From a virus, in the IMG/VR virus record IMGVR_UViG_3300047409_000243, positions 1 to 30,031 of that record: a stretch of DNA of 30,031 nt, one strand, 5' to 3'. The position numbers were made by a program, and so were the translations under genes. The notes below the pieces were generated by a model. The model saw nothing but the letters and a program-made list of their open reading frames with translations, was not told the origin of the DNA and ran no database searches. Of this stretch, positions 22,622 to 29,858 are shown piece by piece (position 1 is the stretch's first letter; each line of letters begins with the position of its first letter).

Positions 22622-23400
22622 CACCCCGCCCTCCTCTGCTGCAGCGCGGCCAGCGCTGCGGCGCGACCGCCGTGCTTGACGGCGGGCGGTCGCGCCAGCG
22701 CCGCTGGTTCAGAAGGATTCTCTGAATCTATATGGTTATAGACTCTAGGCAAAAACCCGGTGGAGAACCCAGCAGCGCTTTGATCTGCAACGGAATTGGT
22801 GACGTTTTCGGTGACGTGACGCACCCCCTCGGTGACGTGACAATCACGCTCCTCCGGCGTGACGCAGAGCGTGACGTTCACGGCCCCGTCGGCGCGTGCC
22901 GTCGCCGCCTCCATGGCCGCGAACGAGCGCATCTGGTCGAGGGTTTTCTGAGCCCGGCGACTGGAGCGATAGCGCGCCGAGCGCGCCCGCGCCTTGGCCC
23001 GGCGTTCCGCCTCGGCCCCCAGGGTTTCGAGCGATTCCCGGATGGCCCGATCGGCGAGCTCGCGCTCGGTTGGGGTCGGGCCGCCCGTGGCGGCACGCTT
23101 GGCATCGGCCGCAGTCATGCGGCGATCGCGATAAACCCCATCGATTAGATCCAGGACGCCATGGGCGGTCAATTCGACCAGCCCCGCCTCCACGATCGCG
23201 GGCGGAATATTGGCGAGCCCGGACAGGGTCGCCAAGCTCACAGCGCGGCCCTCCACGACGAGCGCGCCCCGGGGCGTCGCATACCAGCAGAGCGCGCGAA
23301 CCTCGACGTAGAGCCCGCGTGCGGCGGCTGAGCAGGCACGGAGCGGCGCATAGGCCACATCCTCGCGCCAATAGACCTGTTCGAACGGTAGGTCGGCCAC
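22621..23400 (-). CDS. winged-helix replication-initiator-like protein (DUF1376-like)
   Basis: A 259-residue protein. GTG 23400 is chosen as start because it forms TAGTG with the upstream stop and GGGGGG stands seven bases before it; an earlier start at 23466 would overlap the upstream gene by 67 bases. Residues 1-95 show the phage replication N-domain pattern: LPFEQVYWREDVAYAPLRAC, SAAARGLYVEVRALCWYATP, RGALVVEGRAVSLATLSGLA, then GVLDLIDGVYRDRRM. A long basic helix follows (residues 115-165), then a low-complexity tail. It probably binds the origin and loads a helicase. No helicase-loader ATPase is seen beside it. Confidence 0.75.
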   Translation of the reverse strand: MADLPFEQVYWREDVAYAPLRACSAAARGLYVEVRALCWYATPRGALVVEGRAVSLATLSGLANIPPAIVEAGLVELTAHGVLDLIDGVYRDRRMTAADAKRAATGGPTPTERELADRAIRESLETLGAEAERRAKARARSARYRSSRRAQKTLDQMRSFAAMEAATARADGAVNVTLCVTPEERDCHVTEGVRHVTENVTNSVADQSAAGFSTGFLPRVYNHIDSENPSEPAALARPPAVKHGGRAAALAALQQRRAG

Positions 23401-23687
23401 TAGATACCCCCCTGCTGCGCCCCAGCGCAGCCTGTAGAAGCCAGAGACCCGCAGCCGCAGGGGCATACCCCCGCGGCTGCGGCGAGCCCCCCAGGGCCCC
23501 CGAGAGCCACCCCAGCGTCGGGCGGCAACGGTTCAGGATCGATGACGGTGTCGCAGGCCGAGCAGCACCACGCCCCGTCGTCGGTGCGGCGATAGCAGCC
23601 ACAATGGCCGCAGGCGCCACAGGGCCGAGGCGCGCCGTTCAGCGTGCGCACACGCCCGAAGAATTGAACGGAATCGACCTCGGCCAT
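23400..23687 (-). CDS. small cysteine-rich zinc-ribbon protein
   Basis: A 95-residue protein starting at ATG 23687, 11 bases after the DUF2303 stop. After MAEVDSVQFFGRVRTLNG it has CGACGHCGCYRRTDDGAWCC followed by SACDTVI, two CxxC pairs forming a zinc ribbon. A Pro/Gly-rich C-terminus has a further CPCGCG. Its stop shares a base with the GTG of the replication-initiator-like gene. It may bind nucleic acid or protein partners in replication. Confidence 0.7.
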   Translation of the reverse strand: MAEVDSVQFFGRVRTLNGAPRPCGACGHCGCYRRTDDGAWCCSACDTVIDPEPLPPDAGVALGGPGGLAAAAGVCPCGCGSLASTGCAGAQQGGI

Positions 23688-23697
23688 GGCGCGGCCG

Positions 23698-24555
23698 CTA
23701 GATGGAGCCAGCGGGAACGCCGTAATGCAGCGGGACGCCGGTCTTGGAAATGACGTCGCCGCCGATCTCCTCGAGCAAGGACTGGCGCACATAGACCGGA
23801 CGCGCGAGCTCGATGCCAAGCTGCAGCGAACCGTCAGCGATCGACCAGCGCAGGAACGCGTACACCTTCATGGTCGGCTCGCCATAAAACACCGGAATGG
23901 TGAGCTCGAACTTGCGCGGCACCTCGATCTGGCCCGCCTTGGATTTGGCCTCGGCATTGGCGGCGTACTCAAACGAGACGTCGCCAGTGTCAGTGCGGAC
24001 CGATTGAGTGAAATCGACCTTGCGCGCGGCGGAGAAATCGCGGGCCATTTCCAGAATGTCAGCGCCGGCGGGCGCGGAGACGTCGGCGGCGTTCTCCTCC
24101 AGAAAGCGAACAAACTCAGTCTGGCCCATCATCTTGCCGGAGATCTTCGACCACCGCGCCCATTCCTCGCTGTCGCGCAATTGGTAGGCGACGCGGTGGG
24201 CGCAGCGCCCGGGCGCAACGGGTTGTCCAGCCTCCTGGCCAGCGTGGTAATCGAGGACGGCCAGCAATTGCCCGCCGCCCGAGTCGTTCAGCGTAGCGAA
24301 CATGCGCGCGGTCGAGGTCTTGAACGCGTTGATGTAGGCGACGAACGAATCCTTCGCGATCACGGTCGGATGCGCGGTGATTAAGGGCTGCAGCGGCGGG
24401 AGATAATCGGCCGACTGGTATTCATTCACCGAGACGCCGCCGCCCGCTTGCGGCGTCGCCACCAGCCTGCGGCCATCGGGAAGCTCGACGATCTGCAGCT
24501 GCGAGGCGCGCGCGATCTCCACCAGCGTGGCGAGATTCTCTTTGCTCAAGTCCAT
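23698..24555 (-). CDS. DUF2303 (YfdQ-like) protein
   Basis: A 285-residue protein of the DUF2303 family, known from the E. coli CPS-53 prophage protein YfdQ. Visible features include a segment of the type 'LP.G..L...' (IVELPDGRRLVATP) and TAHPTVIAKDSFVAYINAFK. These are followed by GGGQLLAVLDYHA, YQLRDSEEWARWSKISGKMM, TEFVRFLEENAAD and a C-terminal LTIPVFYGEPTMKVYAFLRW. The family is common in temperate phage early regions and its molecular role is unknown. ATG 24555 is preferred over ATG 24561 because GGAGG is then nine rather than three bases away. Confidence 0.88.
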   Translation of the reverse strand: MDLSKENLATLVEIARASQLQIVELPDGRRLVATPQAGGGVSVNEYQSADYLPPLQPLITAHPTVIAKDSFVAYINAFKTSTARMFATLNDSGGGQLLAVLDYHAGQEAGQPVAPGRCAHRVAYQLRDSEEWARWSKISGKMMGQTEFVRFLEENAADVSAPAGADILEMARDFSAARKVDFTQSVRTDTGDVSFEYAANAEAKSKAGQIEVPRKFELTIPVFYGEPTMKVYAFLRWSIADGSLQLGIELARPVYVRQSLLEEIGGDVISKTGVPLHYGVPAGSI

Positions 24556-24585
24556 GGGCATTTCCCTCCAATAAAAAACCGATTC

Positions 24586-24918
24586 TTAATCGACCTTCGA
24601 ACGCTGCTTCGCCGCCGTAGCGCGCCGCTCGGCGCGGTTGCCGCCGATAACACGCGCCTGGTCGGCGTGCTTGATAATGGCGTCCGCCAATTCGCGGGCC
24701 TGTTGCGGACCGAACGCCAACCACGCTACCGGCTTGCCAAAGTTGATGATTACCTGCCCGTTCGAGTTGGTGATTCCAAACTGCAACTCGCCCTCGTCGT
24801 CAGGGGAAAGCTTGCCATCCGGATATTTGCCGGTCGCGCCGAAGCCGGGAGAGCGGCCAAGCGCCTCCATAAACTTCGGATCGAGCGGGCCATCGCCGTC
24901 GCCATGATTGCTGCTCAT
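24586..24918 (-). CDS. small unknown early protein
   Basis: A 110-residue protein with GGGAGG five bases before its ATG. The middle holds a strand-rich part (GELQFGITNSNGQVIINFGK, PVAWLAFGPQQARELADAII), like a small domain often seen in short phage early proteins. The end is basic (GGNRAERRATAAKQRSKVD). It lies between two other early genes with short gaps. No family name is assigned. Confidence 0.65.
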   Translation of the reverse strand: MSSNHGDGDGPLDPKFMEALGRSPGFGATGKYPDGKLSPDDEGELQFGITNSNGQVIINFGKPVAWLAFGPQQARELADAIIKHADQARVIGGNRAERRATAAKQRSKVD

Positions 24919-24929
24919 AACCGCCTCCC

Positions 24930-25265
24930 TTAATTGCGCTGGCGCCCACCACCCGCGGGCTCGTCGTCGAACATGCTCTTCTGCTTGGGATCGTCGCGCT
25001 CGAGCGAGCCGTCGACCGTGGCGTAGAAGATGGCGTCGCCGACAGTGCGGATGGGCTTCTCGATTTTCGGGCGCGCGGTGATTTTGACCTGGCCCTCGGC
25101 GTTGTAGGTGAGCTTCAGCTTAAGCTCGAATTCACCGTCACCTTCCTGGATGAACACCGCCTGGGCGAGCTCGCCCAGCAATTCGTTGCACTGTTCGATC
25201 AGCGCGCCCTTGCGGATGTTCTGCAAGGTGTCGACCAGGTTTCCCTTCTGCGCCTTAACAACCAT
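24930..25265 (-). CDS. conserved early protein, unknown function
   Basis: A 111-residue protein starting at ATG 25265 with GGAGAGAGG upstream; a longer frame to 25325 has a Cys/Trp-rich N-terminus unlike coding sequence. Residues 5-75 are helix plus strands (LVDTLQNIRKGALIEQCNEL, FELKLKLTYNAEGQVKITAR, then PKIEKPIRTVGDAIFY). The 'L-x-L-x-x-x-x-x-x-G-x-V-K-I-x-A-R/x-x-K-x-P' strand pair is common in small phage proteins from replication/recombination regions. No role established. Confidence 0.65.
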   Translation of the reverse strand: MVVKAQKGNLVDTLQNIRKGALIEQCNELLGELAQAVFIQEGDGEFELKLKLTYNAEGQVKITARPKIEKPIRTVGDAIFYATVDGSLERDDPKQKSMFDDEPAGGGRQRN

Positions 25266-25373
25266 GACCTCTCTCCAACCACCAGCGCCTGATGCGCAGG
25301 ACCAAAAGCTCGACGTCCACCGCAAGCGCGGTCGAATGCAGACGCAACGCCCGCAGAACGATTCGCGCCAGTC

Positions 25374-25604
25374 TCACCGGTGCGGCTTCTTGGGATGACC
25401 CTGCAGCCACGGCGAGCGACGGTGGAAATCTTCCACAGAAATTCCGGTTACGCGCGCGATCGTAAGCGAGGTCCGGGCCCAGGCCACGGCGCCATTTTCG
25501 ATCTCGCTGTAGCGGGAGCGCGAGATCCGGAAGCGATTGGCCGCCGCCTGCTGCGACAGCCCCGCGTTAATTCGCCATTGTTTCAACCAAGTGCCGCGCG
25601 CCAT
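25374..25604 (-). CDS. Cro/C1-type helix-turn-helix regulator
   Basis: A 76-residue protein consisting of one XRE-family HTH: LKQWRINAGLSQQAAANRFR, ISRSRYSEIENGAVAWARTS, LTIARVTGISVEDFHRR. The recognition helix starts near SRSRYSEI. The short length with no dimerisation or cleavage domain resembles Cro or an early regulator more than a full cI repressor. It is the first gene leftwards from a mirrored promoter/operator region with twin palindromic sites and is the best candidate to bind them. Confidence 0.85.
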   Translation of the reverse strand: MARGTWLKQWRINAGLSQQAAANRFRISRSRYSEIENGAVAWARTSLTIARVTGISVEDFHRRSPWLQGHPKKPHR

Positions 25605-25634
25605 CCGATTCGCCCTTGCGAGAAACGCGAGTGG

Positions 25635-25659
25635 TCGGGCGCTCCGACATAAGTGTCAA
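25635..25659 (-). promoter_or_regulatory. leftward operator with TTGACA box (mirror copy 1)
   Basis: Read leftward, TTGACA (25659-25654) is followed after CTT by ATGTCGGAGCGCCCGA. TGTCGG and CCGAC(C) form a near-palindrome around five bases, typical of a dimeric repressor site. The box is about 50 bases ahead of the regulator start at 25604. A clear -10 hexamer at the right distance is missing (GACCAC), so the promoter is tentative and the operator more certain. Confidence 0.55.
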
Positions 25660-25706
25660 GGGGTCGTTTCGGCTTTCCACCGTTAAATAATTTCGCGCCC
25701 GAGACA

Positions 25707-25735
25707 TTGACAGGAATGTCGGAGCGCCCGACACA
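25707..25735 (+). promoter_or_regulatory. rightward operator with TTGACA box (mirror copy 2)
   Basis: The sequence TTGACAGGAATGTCGGAGCG, continuing CCCGACA, contains a perfect TTGACA and a perfect six-bp palindrome TGTCGG/CCGACA around five bases. It is the inverted counterpart of the site at 25635-25659 (22 of 25 positions identical), pointing to the plus-strand genes. The -10 box at 17 bases (GACACA) is weak. The overlap of -35 and operator fits repression by occlusion. Confidence 0.6.
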
Positions 25736-25768
25736 GGGTGCGTCGTTGAGGCGGGGAAGCTGGAGCAA

Positions 25769-25812
25769 TCCTAGGACCCGCACCACCCTGATGCTGCAGG
25801 GCGGGTCTAGGG
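25769..25812 (+). promoter_or_regulatory. long hairpin in the leader of the rightward operon
   Basis: CCTAGGACCCGC pairs with GCGGGTCTAGG, and inside it CCCTG pairs with CAGGG around a loop of six, giving a long two-part stem about 60 bases before the first rightward gene. It is followed by GCTTTCCC rather than a clean T-run. It could be a leaky terminator or attenuator, or a structured leader acting in antitermination. The remainder of 25605-25873 holds the two operators and an AT-rich stretch near 25682-25693, but no gene. Confidence 0.5.
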
Positions 25813-25873
25813 CTTTCCCTCAGATTGCCCCTGGAGGCCGGGGTCGCGCCCGGCCAGCGGCCACGAGGGAACG

Positions 25874-26452
25874 ATGACCACCAACGCAATCCTCGCCGCC
25901 GACAACAAGGCCCACGCGATCTGTTGGGGCGTGGTCGATTGCGGGCGCCAGACTTGGTATTTCGAGGAGCGGCCGCGCCGGGTGCGCGAGGTCCGCCTCC
26001 TATTTGAAGTCATCGGCGAGCGGCGCTACAGCCTAGAGACCCGCTACAATTTCAGCTTCTGGCCCACCGCCAAGCTGCACCAGCACCTGACCTCTTGGTA
26101 CGGGCGCCCGTTGACCCGAGCGGAGCGCGAGGGCTTCGACCTTGAGATCCTGGTCGGCCGCCCGGCGCTCTTGCAGATGAGTTGGTCGAGCGAGCACCGC
26201 ACCGTGCGCGACATCCGGCCCGGGACGGCGCACGCCATGCCGGAGCACCGGCCGCTGTTTCTGAGCCTGGAGCCCGGGCGGTTTGACCCCGAGGCTTACC
26301 ACCGCCTGCCGGAGCGGCTGCGCGATCGCATCATGGCCAGCCCCACCTATCACGCTTTGTGCACCGGCGAATCGGGCGAGGAATTCCCCGCCGAGTTCGT
26401 GCGGGAAGCGACGATGGCCGAGATCCTGGATCATGACGAGGTGCCGTGGTGA
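25874..26452 (+). CDS. conserved phage early protein (possible recombination/replication accessory)
   Basis: A 192-residue protein, first of the rightward operon, with GAGGGAACG ahead of its ATG. It shows IGERRYSLETRYNFSFWPTA then KLHQHLTSWYGRPLTRAERE. GFDLEILVGRPALLQMSW follows, the 'S-x-L...L-x-x-x-x-GR-x-L-T-x-x-E...F-D-L-x-x-L-x-G-x-P-x-x-L' pattern. I have seen it in unnamed phage proteins located among recombination and single-strand-binding genes. No catalytic residues are evident. The C-terminal half is Pro/Arg-rich. Its stop overlaps the next start (GTGA). Confidence 0.7.
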   Translation: MTTNAILAADNKAHAICWGVVDCGRQTWYFEERPRRVREVRLLFEVIGERRYSLETRYNFSFWPTAKLHQHLTSWYGRPLTRAEREGFDLEILVGRPALLQMSWSSEHRTVRDIRPGTAHAMPEHRPLFLSLEPGRFDPEAYHRLPERLRDRIMASPTYHALCTGESGEEFPAEFVREATMAEILDHDEVPW

Positions 26453-26796
26453 TCCCCACCGCTTACAAGATCCTGAACGCCATGGCCGAATGGGGCGGCT
26501 GGGTGCCTGCACATTGGGATGCCCGCAACATGATCCTTGGCAATCGGAGCAATGTCTGGCGCGCTCGTGCAGTCCGCGATCTTGAAGCCCAGGGCCTCAT
26601 CGAGCGCGCCGTCGACACCATGACGGAGAACCGCGCGCCCGGATATGTTGGCGAGTTCAACGAGGCGTGGGCGGCGGCTGGCATCAAGGATCCGTGGATG
26701 TGGCTCTACGCCGAGCGCATCACGGCCAAGGGCCTCGAGTGTTTGCAGGCGGCGCGCAAGCGTGGTTACGGACCAGCATGGGGAAATGCGGAATGA
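26449..26796 (+). CDS. winged-helix DNA-binding protein
   Basis: A 115-residue protein. GTG 26449 is taken as start (overlapping the previous stop, GAGG seven bases upstream); GTG 26446 is one codon earlier. The layout is a winged helix: AYKILNAMAEWGGWVPAHWD, then the recognition part GNRSNVWRARAVRDLEAQGL and wing IERAVDTM. A second helix pair follows with YAERITAKGLECLQAARKRG. It may regulate early transcription. No close family named. Confidence 0.65.
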   Translation: MIPTAYKILNAMAEWGGWVPAHWDARNMILGNRSNVWRARAVRDLEAQGLIERAVDTMTENRAPGYVGEFNEAWAAAGIKDPWMWLYAERITAKGLECLQAARKRGYGPAWGNAE

Positions 26797-27134
26797 CCGA
26801 CGAGTTTAAAACCACCAGCCCAGCCAGCGACGAAGCGCTGACGCTGCTGCACCAAACCCTGATGGACAAAGGCTTCTACATCGAGGCCGGCTGGGTGAGC
26901 CTGCGCCAAGCCTGCTTTCCCAACAACGACGCCAGCGCCGTCCAGCTTGAGGAAATGCGAAACGCCTTCTTCGCCGGCGCGCAGCACACCTTCCACGGCA
27001 TCATGACCGCGCTCGACCCGGGCGAGGAGCCGAGCGAAAACGACCTGAAGCGCATGAGCCTGATCGACGCGGAGCTGAAGCGCTTCATCGCGGACTTCGT
27101 GAAGCGCCGCATGCCCACCCGAGGGAGCGCCTGA
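26793..27134 (+). CDS. conserved small prophage protein
   Basis: A 113-residue helical protein starting at ATG 26793 and overlapping the previous stop (ATGA). It carries GFYIEAGWVSLRQACFPNND then QLEEMRNAFFAGAQHTFHGI and DPGEEPSENDLKRMSLIDAE. This motif set ('IEAGW', 'Q-L-x-E-M-R-x-A-F-F-A-GAQH', 'D-L-x-R-M-x-x-I-x-x-EL') is common in small unnamed prophage proteins of alphaproteobacteria, which supports the host guess. Function unknown. Confidence 0.7.
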   Translation: MTDEFKTTSPASDEALTLLHQTLMDKGFYIEAGWVSLRQACFPNNDASAVQLEEMRNAFFAGAQHTFHGIMTALDPGEEPSENDLKRMSLIDAELKRFIADFVKRRMPTRGSA

Positions 27135-27610
27135 TGCGCAAGCTCAACACCCACGAGCTCGAGGAGATCGCCGGGCTGCTGGCCTACGGGCGCAGCCAGA
27201 ACGTCGACGCGATCGCGCTGTCGATTCCGCAATCGCTGCTCGATCATATCTTTCTGGTCGACCTGGAAAGCGAGCAGCGCCGCCAGGCGCTCGAGGCCGT
27301 GCGCGCCAACATGGTGGAATGCTGGGCCACCGAACGAATCGAGCCTGACGCCGCGCTGCGCTATCAACAGGCCGAACACCGCGAAGAATACGTTCAATTC
27401 ACCATCCTAAACCGGATCTCGCGCGCCATCGGGACCATGGCCATACGCTACGGCGCCCATGAGGTGGCGCCCGGCCCGGGGCGTTTCATCGAGGCGCAGA
27501 CCGTGGTGGCTGTGTTGAGGCCCGACGGCGTCCGCGCCCTCCTCACCGCCACGGGCCACCAACGCGCGGAGACGGTCGCCGGCGAAGATTTGGAGGCCCG
27601 CCTTGGTTGA
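27134..27610 (+). CDS. unknown early protein
   Basis: A 158-residue protein whose ATG overlaps the previous stop (TGATG). The first 60 residues are helical (LNTHELEEIAGLLAYGRSQN, DAIALSIPQSLLDHIFLVDL). The middle has YVQFTILNRISRAIGTMAIR, and the end is alpha/beta with VVAVLRPDGVRALLTATGHQ. No metal ligands or membrane segment. No family is recognised. Confidence 0.6.
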   Translation: MRKLNTHELEEIAGLLAYGRSQNVDAIALSIPQSLLDHIFLVDLESEQRRQALEAVRANMVECWATERIEPDAALRYQQAEHREEYVQFTILNRISRAIGTMAIRYGAHEVAPGPGRFIEAQTVVAVLRPDGVRALLTATGHQRAETVAGEDLEARLG

Positions 27611-27800
27611 GATCACACCGGCTGCAGCTGAGGCAGCAAAGGAATTCCTAGAGGGGCTGGCGGCACGGTTTGACGCCCGGGCCAAGTTTGCAGACAGCCA
27701 GCAAGGCGACGTCTGGCGCAACGCCCGCAACCAAGCCGAGCGCGATGCGCGGGATCTGCGCGACGCAAAAGAGATCATCGACCGAGCCGTAAGGGGGTAA
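27603..27800 (+). CDS. small helical protein, TTG start
   Basis: A 65-residue helical protein (AAAEAAKEFLEGLAARFDAR, AERDARDLRDAKEIIDRAVR). TTG 27603 is chosen because GGAGG lies six bases before it and no ATG exists nearby; it overlaps the previous gene by eight bases. Three bases separate its stop from the next ATG. Function unknown. Confidence 0.55.
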   Translation: MVEITPAAAEAAKEFLEGLAARFDARAKFADSQQGDVWRNARNQAERDARDLRDAKEIIDRAVRG

Positions 27801-27803
27801 ATC

Positions 27804-28220
27804 ATGGACACCACAACAACCACCGTCGGCCAAGCGCAGACCCACGTCCTGAAGTGCTGGCCTGAGTTTTTCGGCGACATCATCGCCGGGCGAAAGCTGT
27901 TCGAGGTCCGCCTCGACGATCGCGGTTACGGTGAAGGCGACAAGCTCTACCTCGAGGACTGGGATCCCAACGCCGGGATCTATACCGGGCGCAAGCACAC
28001 CACCGAGGTGGTCTACATCCTGCGCGGGCCGGTGTTCGGGCTCCCCGACAAGCACGTGGTGATGGGGCTGAAACCGCCGACGAGCCCGCTCGGCGAGCGC
28101 GCCGCGGAGATGCTGCGCAACCAGGCCCGAACCTGCCGCACCCTCACCGTGCCCTGGGAACCCAGTGAAGTGGCCGATGACCTGGACCTGCTCGCCGATC
28201 GCATCGAGGCGTTGCCGTGA
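27804..28220 (+). CDS. DUF3850 (ASCH/PUA-like) protein
   Basis: A 138-residue protein. Residues 13-92 carry the DUF3850 pattern: THVLKCWPEFFGDIIAGRK, LFEVRLDDRGYGEGD, LYLEDWD, then YTGRKHTTEVVYILRG and HVVMGLKPP. This is a PUA/ASCH-like beta fold related to RNA- or modified-base-binding domains, frequent in phages with no proven role. A 45-residue helical tail follows (GERAAEMLRNQARTCRT). GGGGG stands seven bases before ATG. The stop overlaps the next GTG (GTGA). Confidence 0.85.
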   Translation: MDTTTTTVGQAQTHVLKCWPEFFGDIIAGRKLFEVRLDDRGYGEGDKLYLEDWDPNAGIYTGRKHTTEVVYILRGPVFGLPDKHVVMGLKPPTSPLGERAAEMLRNQARTCRTLTVPWEPSEVADDLDLLADRIEALP

Positions 28221-28495
28221 ACGGGCGCCCGACCCTGGTCGCCACCAACCGCGAGCTCGCTAGCGCCATCAAGGACGGCATCGACACGGCCAGGCGACTC
28301 GGGCGCGACGTCGATGTGGTCTGGGGCGCGGTGATCTACACCACCGGCCCCGGTGACACGCCGGAGACTGGCTACCGCAAGTACATGGCGGCCGCGAAAG
28401 TGGCGCGCGCAGCGGAGACGCCGCCGGCGCGGACAGCGGTATCGAGGCGCATGGTCGAAGCGCCGCCGCGTGATGACGTCGGAGGCCCGAAGTGA
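28217..28495 (+). CDS. small unknown protein
   Basis: A 92-residue protein starting at GTG 28217, overlapping the DUF3850 stop. It has a short folded part (LVATNRELASAIKDGIDTAR, RLGRDVDVVWGAVIYTTG) and a disordered basic tail. 36 non-coding bases separate it from the next gene. No family recognised. Confidence 0.55.
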   Translation: MNGRPTLVATNRELASAIKDGIDTARRLGRDVDVVWGAVIYTTGPGDTPETGYRKYMAAAKVARAAETPPARTAVSRRMVEAPPRDDVGGPK

Positions 28496-28531
28496 TGTGT
28501 TCAGCACAAACTCAATCGACGGAGAGCACCG

Positions 28532-28855
28532 GTGGGTGACGCTAGGATTATCGCCCTCTGTAATTCCTACGCTCACGGCGACGACGGGAATAGCGGATGC
28601 TACGCGCTCAAAGACCTTAGAGACTACGACATTGCGGAGATCGCCCAAGTCGTCGCCTCTCTGTCCTTCGCCCTGGATGAAGCGAACGGACAAGTTCGTC
28701 AGGTTCAGAGGCTTCTAGCCGAAGGCCTTTGCGATGACGACGGAAACATGATCCCGCTGACAGTGAACAGCGTTGATGACGAGCGCGGCGGGTCTGGCCT
28801 CTATCTCGAATTGCCGGACGGATACTGCATTGCAAAGGCAGTGAGCCATGAGTGA
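28532..28855 (+). CDS. small unknown protein
   Basis: A 107-residue acidic protein starting at GTG 28532 with GGAG eight bases upstream. It has ARIIALCNSYAHGDDGNSGC, a helix IAEIAQVVASLSFALDEANG, then acidic DDDGNMIPLTVN and a terminal YLELPDGYCIAKAVSHE. Base composition around 28532-29850 is somewhat less GC-rich than the structural genes, suggesting a separately acquired accessory block. Its stop overlaps the next ATG by eight bases. Confidence 0.55.
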   Translation: MGDARIIALCNSYAHGDDGNSGCYALKDLRDYDIAEIAQVVASLSFALDEANGQVRQVQRLLAEGLCDDDGNMIPLTVNSVDDERGGSGLYLELPDGYCIAKAVSHE

Positions 28856-29186
28856 CGCGATGTTGGAACGAGCGGCAAAAGCGGTCTGGGCGCTTGGCCC
28901 TGTGATCGACAAGGGAAGCTGGACCGGCGATCCGCCGCCGTTTGAAGTCGGGGCATCCCCTACCGCGATCAATGAAGAGGAGCGCGCCGAGTGCTTCACT
29001 ATCGCGCGCGCCGTCCTGCTCGCTTTTCTCGATACGGACAGTGACGAGCTTTTTGAGACGCTGGAAATTGCGGTTGCCGCTGGGCTGAAAGAGGACGTGG
29101 ATGATCCGCCGCTAGCAGTTTCTCGCGCCATCGTTTCCGCATTGCGTGAGCGCATCCAGAAGGCGCCGGGAGACGCGAGCACATGA
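28848..29186 (+). CDS. small acidic unknown protein
   Basis: A 112-residue protein starting MSDAMLERAAKAVWALGPVI. It has EERAECFTIARAVLLAFLDT near the middle and a helical end. The 'M-x-x-A-A-x-A-x-x' start with a later 'A-R-A-V-L-x-A' helix is a common pattern of short phage proteins of unknown role. Overlaps both neighbours (eight bases and ATGA). Confidence 0.6.
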   Translation: MSDAMLERAAKAVWALGPVIDKGSWTGDPPPFEVGASPTAINEEERAECFTIARAVLLAFLDTDSDELFETLEIAVAAGLKEDVDDPPLAVSRAIVSALRERIQKAPGDAST

Positions 29187-29563
29187 CGATGCTGAGCATC
29201 AACGACTTCGGGCGCGTTAAGGACCCTTGTCCGGATTGCTTCGGGGACCGCTGCACGATGAATTGCAGCGGGCGCGAGAACATCCCCGACGAGCCGCGCT
29301 TTGGCATCGCATATCCGATCCAGACAGCGCACGCGGCTGGCACGTTCGACGGGCGCGGCGTGTTGCTGTTTTCACCGCACACTGGATGGCGGCGCGGGCG
29401 CTTCAATCACGACAAATATTCGCAAAAGCAGCGCCCATTCTGGGACTATGACCACTGCCGCATTTCCGAGTCTCGCTACCACCAGCCGACGCATTGGATG
29501 CCGTTGCCGCCCGATCCGGTTGCCGAAGAAAAAGACGGCCCGAGTTCAGCCGCAGGGGAATGA
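29183..29563 (+). CDS. DUF551-like protein with N-terminal Cys motif
   Basis: A 126-residue protein. The N-terminus has PCPDCFGDRCTMNCSG, a four-Cys zinc-type motif ending in 'C-T-M-N-C' that I know from small phage and gene-cassette proteins. The C-terminus has YHQPTHWMPLPPDP, which matches the typical end of DUF551 domains ('THWMPLPxPP'). The middle is rich in His, Trp, Arg and Tyr. No function is known for either part. It overlaps the previous gene (ATGA). Confidence 0.65.
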   Translation: MTMLSINDFGRVKDPCPDCFGDRCTMNCSGRENIPDEPRFGIAYPIQTAHAAGTFDGRGVLLFSPHTGWRRGRFNHDKYSQKQRPFWDYDHCRISESRYHQPTHWMPLPPDPVAEEKDGPSSAAGE

Positions 29564-29569
29564 AACAGC

Positions 29570-29857
29570 ATGTCTGAACTATGCACGCAATTGTTGCTGG
29601 ACGCCGACCTGATCGAAAACGGCGACGAGCCGCTTGAGACGCGACACACCGCATCCCTGCTCCGCCGTGCTTCCGCGCGCATCGATACCCTGCAAGCCGC
29701 ATGCCTGGAGGCTCGCAGCGTTTTCCAGGAGTACGTTCGCCTACACCGCGCGAAAAACCCGCCAGACGAAGCGAAAGCGCAAGCCAATTTTGCGCACGCT
29801 GAGCGCTTGGGCGCCGCACTGACGAACAGCACGAAACAAGCAGCGGTGGAGAAGTAA
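29570..29857 (+). CDS. small helical unknown protein
   Basis: A 95-residue helical protein (LETRHTASLLRRASARIDTL, CLEARSVFQEYVRLHRAKNP). AGGGGA stands upstream of ATG. The pattern 'H-x-x-A-S-L-L-R-R-A-x-x-R-I-x-x-L' is frequent in short unnamed phage proteins. One base separates its TAA from the next GTG. Confidence 0.55.
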   Translation: MSELCTQLLLDADLIENGDEPLETRHTASLLRRASARIDTLQAACLEARSVFQEYVRLHRAKNPPDEAKAQANFAHAERLGAALTNSTKQAAVEK

Positions 29858-29858
29858 C

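Noticed and set aside
22896-23753. 285-codon plus-strand ORF opposite the replication-initiator-like and zinc-ribbon genes
   Set aside because: Pro/Arg/Ser-rich composition typical of a shadow frame; it spans several real gene junctions on the other strand.
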